Shown: piece after piece, positions 50,639 to 58,658 of the stretch
Layout of the letters: each line of letters opens with the position of its first letter
Numbering within the stretch: the stretch's first letter is position 1
Source of the DNA: Palsa-1392 sp963819975
Lineage (GTDB): Bacteria > Verrucomicrobiota > Verrucomicrobiia > Chthoniobacterales > UBA10450
Direction: 5' to 3'
DNA length: 64,000 nucleotides
NCBI GenBank assembly: GCA_963819975.1
Contig: CAWFYE010000007.1
Span: forward strand, 744,001-808,000
Notes under the pieces: model-generated
The model's input: the letters and a program-made list of their open reading frames with translations, nothing else
Databases searched by the model: none
Told to the model about the DNA's origin: nothing
Translations under genes and position numbers: made by a program

Positions 50639-52234
50639 ATGCTAATAGCTGCCGCCAGCCAGATGACAACGATACCCGCGCAATTCGAGCGTACATTGGG
50701 GGCGACCCCCGAAAAGGAGGCCGTTTTCGGCGGGGGGAGATCACTAACTTTCCGGCAACTGCACGCCGAAGGCATGGCGGCCGCCGAAGGCCTCGCCCAA
50801 CTTGGGGTGAAACCGGGCGACCGCGTCGGTATCTGCATGCAGAAGACGCTCGATCAGGTGGTCGCGATCTTGGGGGTGCTTTGGACTAACGCGATCTTTG
50901 TTCCGATCCATCCCGTGCTCCGCGCCGATCAGATCGGACACGTGGTCGACGACTGCGATATGAAACTCCTGATCACGGAATCTGCCCGCATTGCGGAACT
51001 GCGTGAGGCAGCGCACGGCCGAATCTTGATCGGACGTGGTCCAGCCGAACAAGGAATCGCCTCGCTCGAGGAGCTTCGACAGGAGCATGAGGGTTGTGAG
51101 GTCTCCTTTCGCGGCGAGGAAGGTGACACGGCGGCAATCATCTACTCATCAGGATCTACGGGCAGACCCAAGGGCATCGTAATTTCGCATCGGAACCTCG
51201 CTGATGGCGCTCGGATCGTCTCGAACTATCTCGGGACGAAACCCACCGATCGGATCGCAGCTGTGCTCACCTTGAATTTCGATCACGGACTAAACCAGCT
51301 TTGGCAGACTCTTTATGTTGGAGCGTCGCTTTACCTGCACGATCTGATTTTTCCCCGCGACTTATTTCGGAAGCTCGCCGCGCAGCGGATTACTGCCTTG
51401 CCAATGATGCCCTTCATCATCAGTCGTATCTTCGATCCGCGGCTTCCGGGCCCCGAGGATGATCTGGATTTTTCGGCCCTGCGCTACGTGTCCACGACGG
51501 GCGGGCCTGTCACTGCGAGAATGCTTGAACAACTGCGGACGATATTCCCGGGGACCGATATTGTGCTCATGTACGGGCTGACCGAAGCTTTTCGGTCGTC
51601 TTGGCTGCCGCCCGATCAACTCGCCGTAAGGCCTACTTCGATCGGCAAAGCGATTCCAGAGGTGGAGTTATACGTTCTGGACGAAGAAAACCGCGAATGT
51701 CCCGCAGATGTTCCCGGGCAACTGGTGCACCGCGGTGGTTGCATCGCGAAGGGGTATTGGAACGCGCCGCAAGCCACCGCTGAGCGTTTCCGGCAGATCG
51801 ATCGCTTCCCGAACGAGACAGTGGTTTTTTCCGGCGACCTCGTTCGGCGGGACGAGGAAGGTTTTTTGTATTTCCTCGGGCGCATGGACTCGATGATCAA
51901 GACGCACGGCTTCCGAGTCAGTCCGACGGAAATTGAAGAACACGCGCGCCGATTTGAGCGCCTGTCCGACGCCGTGGCCTTCGGGGTCGAAAGTCCCGAA
52001 ATCGGGCAGGACATTGCCTTAGTCTATACTACCACGGACAGCGCTCCGCTCACCTCCGATGCGCTGAGCGATCATTTTCGCCTTGGGATGCCTCATCATA
52101 TGGTGCCACGGTGGCTCGTTCACCTGGAGGCCTTCCCCGCGACCGGCAGCGGAGGAAAGGTCGATCGTGTCCTTGCACGCCGGCTATCTATGGAGAAAAT
52201 CGCAGCCTTATCTTCAGTGGAGAAACCATCATGA
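50639..52234 (+). CDS. AMP-forming acyl-CoA/acyl-ACP ligase (exosortase-A-system type)
   Basis: A 531-residue ATG-started protein; a second ATG lies eight codons later. Adenylate-forming motifs: IIYSSGSTGRPKGIVISHRN (A3), LMYGLTEAFRSSWLPP (A5), FSGDLVRRDEEGF (A7), DSMIKTHGFRVSPTEIE (A8) and GGKVDRVLA with the catalytic lysine (A10). The neighbours, a PLP decarboxylase (4-base overlap) and an ACP, match the ligase/decarboxylase/ACP set known from exosortase-A loci (TIGR03098/TIGR03099 types). The substrate is presumed to be an amino acid, loaded on the ACP. No exosortase is visible in this window. Confidence 0.82.
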   Translation: MLIAAASQMTTIPAQFERTLGATPEKEAVFGGGRSLTFRQLHAEGMAAAEGLAQLGVKPGDRVGICMQKTLDQVVAILGVLWTNAIFVPIHPVLRADQIGHVVDDCDMKLLITESARIAELREAAHGRILIGRGPAEQGIASLEELRQEHEGCEVSFRGEEGDTAAIIYSSGSTGRPKGIVISHRNLADGARIVSNYLGTKPTDRIAAVLTLNFDHGLNQLWQTLYVGASLYLHDLIFPRDLFRKLAAQRITALPMMPFIISRIFDPRLPGPEDDLDFSALRYVSTTGGPVTARMLEQLRTIFPGTDIVLMYGLTEAFRSSWLPPDQLAVRPTSIGKAIPEVELYVLDEENRECPADVPGQLVHRGGCIAKGYWNAPQATAERFRQIDRFPNETVVFSGDLVRRDEEGFLYFLGRMDSMIKTHGFRVSPTEIEEHARRFERLSDAVAFGVESPEIGQDIALVYTTTDSAPLTSDALSDHFRLGMPHHMVPRWLVHLEAFPATGSGGKVDRVLARRLSMEKIAALSSVEKPS

Positions 52235-53460
52235 TTGAAAATAGTTTTGGACGGGAACTGCTCGAGCAATACGGCTCGCCTCTCTATGTCTACGACCTCG
52301 ATGAGGCCGAATCTCAAGCTAAAGCGCTCTTCGAACTGGTTCCGAAGGCGTCGCAGGTTTTGTATTCGGTCAAAGCGAATCCGATTCCCGAGGTTTGCGC
52401 GGCTTTGAGAACAGCCGGTTGCCGCGTGGAAATAGCGTCGCCGTTAGAATTGAGGGTAGTTCTCGAAGCGGGATTCACGCCGGATCAAATCCTTTGCTCG
52501 GGACCGGGCAAGACTGCGCCGCTCGTTCGCGAAATGTTGCTCGGCGGCGTGACTCATTTCTCCTGCGACTCCTGGTATGACCTGGAACGCCTGGCCGCCG
52601 TCGCGGAAAAGACTAAGAAGCCTGCGAACGCTTTAATGCGACTTCAGGTTTCAGGCGCTCCGACAGGAAGCGTCGGCGTCGGCGCGATGCAAAGCCATTT
52701 CGGCGTGGATCCGGCGGATTTGCTCGATGGAGGGGCTGCCCGGATCGGCGCACTACGAGGTGCCGAATTGGCGGGGATTCACATCTATTCCGGGGGCCAA
52801 ATCCAGAGCGCGGACAAGCTGGCGGGCACTTTCGAACATGCGATCCATCTCGCAGAAGAAATTGTTCAGGCCGGGGTTCCCTTGCGATTGCTCGATCTTG
52901 GCGGCGGATTCCCGTGGCCATTTGGTACCACGGATGCTCCCATCGATATCTCCGCCTTGCAGGAGAAACTCCAGCGTGTGAATGCCCAGCGAACGCTAAC
53001 CGCCGATGCCAATCTTTGGTTTGAGTCCGGACGCTATCTTGTAGCTTCCTGCGGGACGCTCCTCTCAACCGTGCTCGATGTGAAAGTCGCGCATGGCGAC
53101 AAGAACTACGTCATCTTGGATACCGGGATGATTCACTTGGGTGGAATGGCGGGCCTGGGACGGATTTATCGCGCTGTCGCCGATATCGAGCCACTTGACG
53201 GGTCTGGCGTCGGGACGCGTCAATCGGCCGACGTGATGGGCCCGACGGATTACGCGTTGGACTATGTCGCGCGAGATGCGTCGGTTCCTGCTTATAAACC
53301 AGGCGACGTTGTCGCCATACCGAATGTCGGAGCCTATGGTCTTACTGCCAGTCTGGTTGCCTTTACAGGCCTGCTCCCCCCTGTGGAGGTGTGTTGCCGG
53401 GGAACCTCAGTTGTTGCGGTGCATCGCCTGCGCACCGGGCACGAGCGCATTGCGACCTAG
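52231..53460 (+). CDS. pyridoxal-phosphate-dependent decarboxylase (exosortase-A-associated type)
   Basis: 409 residues from the ATG at 52231, overlapping the ligase stop by 4 bases. An alanine-racemase-like barrel opens SPLYVYDLDEAE, and the PLP lysine is Lys48 in VLYSVKANPIPE. The phosphate-binding glycine-rich region LLDLGGGFPWPFG and the second-domain signature FESGRYLVASCGTLLSTVLDVK follow. Related to diaminopimelate and ornithine decarboxylases, so it probably removes carbon dioxide from an amino acid bound to the ligase or ACP. The free diaminopimelate role is less likely given the neighbours. Confidence 0.87.
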   Translation: MIENSFGRELLEQYGSPLYVYDLDEAESQAKALFELVPKASQVLYSVKANPIPEVCAALRTAGCRVEIASPLELRVVLEAGFTPDQILCSGPGKTAPLVREMLLGGVTHFSCDSWYDLERLAAVAEKTKKPANALMRLQVSGAPTGSVGVGAMQSHFGVDPADLLDGGAARIGALRGAELAGIHIYSGGQIQSADKLAGTFEHAIHLAEEIVQAGVPLRLLDLGGGFPWPFGTTDAPIDISALQEKLQRVNAQRTLTADANLWFESGRYLVASCGTLLSTVLDVKVAHGDKNYVILDTGMIHLGGMAGLGRIYRAVADIEPLDGSGVGTRQSADVMGPTDYALDYVARDASVPAYKPGDVVAIPNVGAYGLTASLVAFTGLLPPVEVCCRGTSVVAVHRLRTGHERIAT

Positions 53461-53490
53461 CGGGGCGGAACTGGAAACAATAATTAATTT

Positions 53491-53739
53491 ATGGACGATA
53501 TAACCACTCAATTCGAGGAGGTCCTGCGCCGACACCTGCGCTCGACCAAAGCCATCAACTACGACGCGGAACTCGCGCAGCTCGGCATGGATTCGATGAC
53601 TGCGGTCGCTGTCCTCCTGGACATGGAGAAGGCGTTTAACATTCGGTTTCCCGATGACATGCTTGTCGAAGGCACTTTCCGAACCGCGGGAAAATTGAAA
53701 GAAGCGGTTCAGCTCCTCCGAGAGCGAAAAGCGTCATGA
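53491..53739 (+). CDS. acyl carrier protein
   Basis: An 82-residue protein with the phosphopantetheine attachment site at Ser35 (AQLGMDSMTAVAVLLDME). Helix pattern EVLRRHL, a loop, then FNIRFPDDMLVEGTFRTAGKL is that of the ACP superfamily. It starts 30 bases after the decarboxylase gene and overlaps the next by 4 bases. It most probably carries the amino acid product of the ligase and decarboxylase. It could also serve the adenylation enzyme and halogenase at 35-39 kb. A phosphopantetheinyl transferase was not found in the window. Confidence 0.9.
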   Translation: MDDITTQFEEVLRRHLRSTKAINYDAELAQLGMDSMTAVAVLLDMEKAFNIRFPDDMLVEGTFRTAGKLKEAVQLLRERKAS

Positions 53740-54860
53740 CTCGACCGTTGCCCGACCAATCCTTCGGACCCGAATGGACGCTCCTGGAGCTGCTCGCCCG
53801 TGGAACGGTCGATGAGCCTGAGCGGCAGATGGCTCGCGACCTTCTCTTGGCGGACGCCTTGGATTGGGGAGAGCTGCTGGAGCAGTCACTCCGGCACAAA
53901 ATGCTGCCAATGCTGGCCCACCACATCATCGCGGCCGAGCTTCGATTCGACGTTCCCATGAGCATCTACATGCACTTGGAATCGGCCTTGGAGTGGAATC
54001 GCTGTCAGATCGAGGTGTTTCGACGCGAGATGGTACGCGTGGCGCAAGAGCTCGCCGGCCGCGGCATCCAGTTTGTTGTCACCAAAGGCATGACGTTTGA
54101 GTCGACCCTCTACGGCGGTCTCGGGACCAGACACATGAATGACATCGATTTCATGATTGCGCCGCGAGACCGCGAAGCGGTCATGAGTGCGATGGAGGGG
54201 CTTGGCTTCCGCACGTTCTTCGAATGGGCGAAAGATCCCCGTCGCGAAGAAATCAGCAGCCGTCTGAATCGCGATCATTTGCCCAAGCTCATGCGCACCA
54301 TCGATCAGCCCGGCACTCGGGCCGTCAACATCGATGTCGCCAACAGCTTGACCTGGACAAAGAGCCCCTTTGACATCCCGGTCGAGGAAGCCCTGAACGA
54401 GATAGTCGAGCAGCCCGTTCCCGGCATACCCGGGGTGGGCGTGCCTTGTTTCCGCCCAGTCTATCAATTCCTCTTCACCGTGCTCCACTTGTTCCGCGAA
54501 GCGTGGCTGCAGAAATTCGTCGATTTCGGGAATGACGTTGGTCTGATGAAGTTCGGCGATGTCATCCGCCTGATCGATTACAATCGCAACGAATCGACCA
54601 ACGGCGAGCTGCTGCGAGTGATGGAGGCCAACAATGTTACCCATCCGGTAGCCTGGGTGCTCCGTCGTATGGACGAGACCTTTCAAACGCGCACGCTGGA
54701 ACTCCTCGCACTTGAAAAACATGGTGACGAGGAACTACTGGCTTCTCAGATGCAATCTAGCGCTTATGTGGGCGCTTGGAGCCAATCGATGCGCGAGCGC
54801 CTGCAGAGCAAGGCGCGCAGTCCTGTTAGTCCGGCGGCGCCGGCACATTCGGGCTCCTAG
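53736..54860 (+). CDS. nucleotidyltransferase-family protein (NTP_transf_5 type)
   Basis: A 374-residue protein starting inside the ACP stop (ATGA). The segment QFVVTKGMTFESTLYGGLGTRHMNDIDFMIAPRDREAVMSAMEGLGF contains the core of the NTP_transf_5 family (nucleotidyltransferase fold with DID/DxD metal residues). Proteins of this family occur in polysaccharide clusters and in exosortase-type loci but are biochemically uncharacterised. The end is proline/alanine-rich. Likely part of the 50.6-58.7 kb operon. Confidence 0.72.
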   Translation: MTRPLPDQSFGPEWTLLELLARGTVDEPERQMARDLLLADALDWGELLEQSLRHKMLPMLAHHIIAAELRFDVPMSIYMHLESALEWNRCQIEVFRREMVRVAQELAGRGIQFVVTKGMTFESTLYGGLGTRHMNDIDFMIAPRDREAVMSAMEGLGFRTFFEWAKDPRREEISSRLNRDHLPKLMRTIDQPGTRAVNIDVANSLTWTKSPFDIPVEEALNEIVEQPVPGIPGVGVPCFRPVYQFLFTVLHLFREAWLQKFVDFGNDVGLMKFGDVIRLIDYNRNESTNGELLRVMEANNVTHPVAWVLRRMDETFQTRTLELLALEKHGDEELLASQMQSSAYVGAWSQSMRERLQSKARSPVSPAAPAHSGS

Positions 54861-54861
54861 G

Positions 54862-55683
54862 ATGACGAGCATTAAAAACCTTCTGTTCCGTCGGAGCGAC
54901 TTGAACGGGATCGATGTCTTTTTTCCTGCCAGGATGAAGGGCCTGAAGAGCCTCCTCTTTCAGCTCGTGCCGACGAGGTATCGCGCACAAAAATACAACC
55001 GGCAGCTGCGTCGGGAAATCGAAGAGCGGCCGGATGGCGCGCTGGTGGTATGGGAGCGAGAAGAGTCAAGCCAGTTGTATTACGTCTTCCACGGAATGGC
55101 GGGTGGGCTGGGGATACAGCCTTTGACGGTCCTGCGCGAGACGGGATTGATCCATAACAATATGGTTCTGCTCAAGGATTATTACCGCTTTTTTTACCAG
55201 GCAGGTTTGAACCCGGAGATCCCAGATGTTGACGCTACCATCAGGCGCCTCCGGCGATGCCGCGAAGAGTTACCTCACGTCCGGCAGACATTCTGTTGCG
55301 GACCGTCGTCCGGTGGTTACGCGGCAATCCTCTTTGGCCACTACCTGCAGGCGGACGTCGTGTATGCATTCGCGCCCGTGACGTCGATCAACCTTGACGA
55401 TCTGAAAAGGTTCGGCGGCTGCAAAGACATCTCGCGCATTACAGAGCAACACCGCGATCTGGCGCGTCTACTCGCGAAGCACAATGGCCGGACCCGTTAC
55501 AAGATATTCTACTGCGAAGGTCATGTTAGAGACCGCGCCTATGCCGCCCGTATCAAAGACTTACCCGGGGTAGAGCTTTGTCCGCAACCGGGCACTACGC
55601 ATAACGTCATCCAAGCCATCCACGAGAGCGGTCGACTCGGCGAGATCTTCGGAAATGTCTCGTCGGAGATCGCCTTAACCTGA
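54862..55683 (+). CDS. alpha/beta-hydrolase-fold protein
   Basis: 273 residues from the ATG at 54862, one base after the previous stop. LYYVFHGMAGGLG is an oxyanion-hole segment, TFCCGPSSGGYAAILFG provides the nucleophile elbow (G147-P-S149-S-G151), and GTTHNVIQAIHES has the histidine. No signal peptide. An acyl hydrolase or transferase in the pathway is plausible; a homologue among exosortase-associated hydrolases is possible but I cannot confirm it. Confidence 0.7.
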   Translation: MTSIKNLLFRRSDLNGIDVFFPARMKGLKSLLFQLVPTRYRAQKYNRQLRREIEERPDGALVVWEREESSQLYYVFHGMAGGLGIQPLTVLRETGLIHNNMVLLKDYYRFFYQAGLNPEIPDVDATIRRLRRCREELPHVRQTFCCGPSSGGYAAILFGHYLQADVVYAFAPVTSINLDDLKRFGGCKDISRITEQHRDLARLLAKHNGRTRYKIFYCEGHVRDRAYAARIKDLPGVELCPQPGTTHNVIQAIHESGRLGEIFGNVSSEIALT

Positions 55684-55761
55684 GACGCGAAGAAACTCCT
55701 TTGGTTTGTCGTGGTTAGAGCAGTTGATCGAGCGAGCGCACGCCACTACCGTTCTCCCAAG

Positions 55762-56583
55762 ATGGATCGTGAGGCGCTGATTTTTCTGCACATTCCCAAA
55801 ACAGCAGGGACGACCCTTAATCGGATAATCGAGTGGCAGTACAGCCCTTTTGCGATTTTCACGATGGATCCATATCGGATCAGGGCGACGGCGGAACGAT
55901 TCAAACGACTTTCCGAGGCGCGCCGTCGCCGGTTGCGGGTCGTGCGCGGGCATTTGCTCTATGGAATTCATGAATTCCTCCCGCAGGGTGCTACTTATGT
56001 CACAATGCTCAGAGAACCGGTGGCCAGGGTTCTCTCCGCTTATTATTTTGTGCTGCGCCGTCCGCTCAATCCGTTGCACAGGAAATTGAAAAAGGAGAGA
56101 CTGAGTATCGAAGATTGCCTCCGACTGTTCCCTCAGCGTCAGAACTCGCAGTGCAGGTTCATCGCCGGAGCGGAGGATACCGCGACAAGTAATGAGCGGT
56201 TACTAGACATCGCGAAAGAGAATCTGACAAAATCGTTTAGTGTGGTCGGGATCTCGGAGCGTTTCGAGGAGAGTCTCATGCTCATGGCCAAGACTTTTGA
56301 TTGGGAGATTCCTTCCTACGAGAATTACAAGGTTGCAAAAACGCGACCGCGAGTTGATCCCAGCGCAGTGGATATGATTCGCGAACACAATCGGCTCGAT
56401 CTTGAGCTTTACGAATTTGGCAAAGCTCTCTTCGAAGAGAGCCTGCAAAAGAAAGAGGCCGCGGTTCGAGAAGGATTGGCTGAGTTGCGCGCAGTGCCAA
56501 AGCCCGGCTCGGTTGAGGGCTTCTGTAACTCGACCTTGGGCGCCGGTCGCTTTTTGGCAAACAAGATCGCATCAGCGATATGA
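55762..56583 (+). CDS. sulfotransferase, type A copy 2
   Basis: 273 residues from the ATG at 55762. Same motifs as 38875-39696 (FLHIPKTAGTTLNRIIEWQY, LREPVARVLSAYYF). Overall the two copies are nearly co-linear, with about three quarters of residues identical by eye. They diverge most in the C-terminal 40 residues. It overlaps the start of the esterase gene by 4 bases (ATGA). With the type B copy at 57747 it repeats the A-then-B order found at 38.9-41.1 kb. Confidence 0.86.
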   Translation: MDREALIFLHIPKTAGTTLNRIIEWQYSPFAIFTMDPYRIRATAERFKRLSEARRRRLRVVRGHLLYGIHEFLPQGATYVTMLREPVARVLSAYYFVLRRPLNPLHRKLKKERLSIEDCLRLFPQRQNSQCRFIAGAEDTATSNERLLDIAKENLTKSFSVVGISERFEESLMLMAKTFDWEIPSYENYKVAKTRPRVDPSAVDMIREHNRLDLELYEFGKALFEESLQKKEAAVREGLAELRAVPKPGSVEGFCNSTLGAGRFLANKIASAI

Positions 56584-57524
56584 AAACTCATGAAATTCAG
56601 ATCGGATCTCGTCGCGGGGTGCTCGCCTCGATGTTCCTGACCTTCTTTGTCACGACCTGCGGACCGCAGGTGGCCGAGTCAGCGGAGGGGCGGCGCCAGC
56701 GGGCGGATTTTCCGGATGTTAATGTTCAGCGCGACCTTATTTACAAGAAAATCAACGGCCACGATCTCGGGCTCGACATTTATTCTCCGAAGTCCATCAC
56801 TCAACCCTTGCCGGTTGTTCTCTGGATCCACGGACATCGTTGGAGTCGCGGGAGCAAGGATCAGCGACCGCCAATCAACCTTATGGCGCAGGGTTATATT
56901 GTGGTCAGCCTGGACTATCGGCTCTCAGGAGAGGCTCCTTTTCCAGCTGCAATCGAAGACTGCAAGGCAGCGGTCCGTTGGTTGCGCGCCAACGCTGCCA
57001 ATTACCACATCGATCCCGATCATATTGGAGCCTGGGGACATTCTGCTGGGGGACACTTGGCTGCGCTCCTAGGCACCTCGGGTGGCGCTGCGGAGCTGGA
57101 GGGCACCGGCGATAACTCTACTTTTTCCAGCCGGATTCAGGCGGTTTGTGACATGTCCGCGCCGATGGATATCCTGAAATTCTACGAGACGGTATCGAGT
57201 TCGAACGAGGGTGCGGCCCGGAGAGCCAAGTCATCTGTCGAGCAGTTTCTGGGCGGCACGGTCGAGCAAAATAAAGCGAAGGCGATCGCGGCCAGTCCGA
57301 TTACCTACATTTCCAAGGACGACGCGGCGTTCCTCATTATCCATGGGGAAAATGACATGTCGATCCCGGTCAGCGAAAGCAAAGCGTTCGCGAACAAGCT
57401 GAAAGCCGCGGGAGTGGACGTGACATTGGAGATCGCTACAGGACGGGGTCATGGCGTAGGTGCTCCAAATTATGCCAGCGAGATCATAAGCTTTTTCAAC
57501 AAGCATCTTAAGCCGAATGGCTAG
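56580..57524 (+). CDS. exported alpha/beta-hydrolase (BD-FAE/esterase type)
   Basis: A 314-residue protein. The leader has a twin-arginine-like element (SRRGVLASMFLTFFVTTC), so export is likely, possibly by the Tat route. HGHRWSRGSKDQ is the oxyanion-hole region, GAWGHSAGGHLAALLG gives nucleophile Ser155, FLIIHGENDMSIPV the acid and GRGHGVGAP the histidine. This is the esterase/lipase (feruloyl-esterase-like) group active on sugar-linked esters. It lies between the type A and type B sulfotransferases, so it may deacylate the exported product. Confidence 0.8.
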   Translation: MKTHEIQIGSRRGVLASMFLTFFVTTCGPQVAESAEGRRQRADFPDVNVQRDLIYKKINGHDLGLDIYSPKSITQPLPVVLWIHGHRWSRGSKDQRPPINLMAQGYIVVSLDYRLSGEAPFPAAIEDCKAAVRWLRANAANYHIDPDHIGAWGHSAGGHLAALLGTSGGAAELEGTGDNSTFSSRIQAVCDMSAPMDILKFYETVSSSNEGAARRAKSSVEQFLGGTVEQNKAKAIAASPITYISKDDAAFLIIHGENDMSIPVSESKAFANKLKAAGVDVTLEIATGRGHGVGAPNYASEIISFFNKHLKPNG

Positions 57525-57746
57525 CGTTAAAGAGGCTGGTTCATTGCCGATCGACACTGGGGTGATGTCCTACGACCGCGTGCAGAGATATCGAGACCGG
57601 TGCATGACGGCTTTCGAAACTGCCAGCTTTGGCACGGCGATGGCTTCAGCCTTGAAACATCCGGCGTATTTAGCAAAAAGCGAAAAATCTGGAGCTTGAG
57701 GGCCTGCAATAGAAACTAATCTTAGAAGGGAATACCGCCAGCAACG
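57525..57746. other. intergenic stretch before sulfotransferase B copy 2
   Basis: No gene seen in these 222 bases. The last 22 match the sequence just before the first type B copy (40178-40199), with a few differences. The rest differs, marking the border of the duplicated segment. Confidence 0.4.
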
Positions 57747-58658
57747 ATGAACGCTCATCCACCATCATCGGTTCAGAACGAAACCACACCTCAGCCTGGG
57801 AATGGCTCGTCGCCAGTCGGCGGTGCCGCCGAGGAGAGTGTCATCTTCCTTCACCTACCGAAGACCGCCGGCACGACCGTGAATCGTTTGATCGAATGGG
57901 AGTATCGACTCTCAGAGATGTACTCGATCGATCCGGTTCTGTTCGAGTGGTCGGCAGCTCACTTGCGCAAGCTGTCACCTCAGCGACTGCGGAAAACGCG
58001 GATGTTCAAGGGCCACATGCTGTTTGGCCTTCATGAAGTGCTTCCGCAGCCGGCAACTTATATTACGGTGTTGCGCGACCCAGTCGACCGGGTGATCTCT
58101 GCTTTTTATTTCATGCGAGGCTATAAGTTCCATCCGCTTTACTGGAAGATGCGACGTGAGAACTGGACTCTGGAGGACTTCATCCGTCGTTCCCAGCGTG
58201 ATAATGTTCAGTGCAAGATTGTCGCCGGCTCCGACTACAATGCTCCTTGCACGCGAGAGATCATGGAGCAGGCGAAACATAATCTTCGACACCATTTTGG
58301 CGTTGTCGGCCTATCCGAGCGACTGGAGGAGAGTCTCGCTTTGATGAAGATCCGCTTTGGCTGGAAGCTGGGTTCCTATTCGAGTTTTAACGTGACGCGT
58401 TCACGTCCGAAAAAGCGCGACCTGCCAAAGCCCACGCTGGATCTTATTCATGAGAAAAATGCCTTCGACATTGAACTCTATGAATGCGGACGCGACCTTT
58501 TCGAGCAAGCGGTCGCGGCCAACGCCGAAGAGGTGAAGCGACTTGCGGCAGAGTTGGAAGCCGCGAAAGCCCGTAATCAAGGTTCGGTGGCTGCGTTGGT
58601 CTTCAATGCGCGCTCGGCGATGCGCAAAGCCGTCAACCGCGTTTACTCGGCTGTCTGA
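57747..58658 (+). CDS. sulfotransferase, type B copy 2
   Basis: A 303-residue protein. Same PAPS motifs (FLHLPKTAGTTVNRLIEWEY, VLRDPVDRVISAFYF) and the same C-terminal coiled tail (EVKRLAAELEAAKARN) as the copy at 40200. About two thirds of residues are identical by eye. The copy's end overlaps the convergent glycosyltransferase gene by 16 bases. Likely substrate is the product or glycan of this cluster; not proven. Confidence 0.86.
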   Translation: MNAHPPSSVQNETTPQPGNGSSPVGGAAEESVIFLHLPKTAGTTVNRLIEWEYRLSEMYSIDPVLFEWSAAHLRKLSPQRLRKTRMFKGHMLFGLHEVLPQPATYITVLRDPVDRVISAFYFMRGYKFHPLYWKMRRENWTLEDFIRRSQRDNVQCKIVAGSDYNAPCTREIMEQAKHNLRHHFGVVGLSERLEESLALMKIRFGWKLGSYSSFNVTRSRPKKRDLPKPTLDLIHEKNAFDIELYECGRDLFEQAVAANAEEVKRLAAELEAAKARNQGSVAALVFNARSAMRKAVNRVYSAV

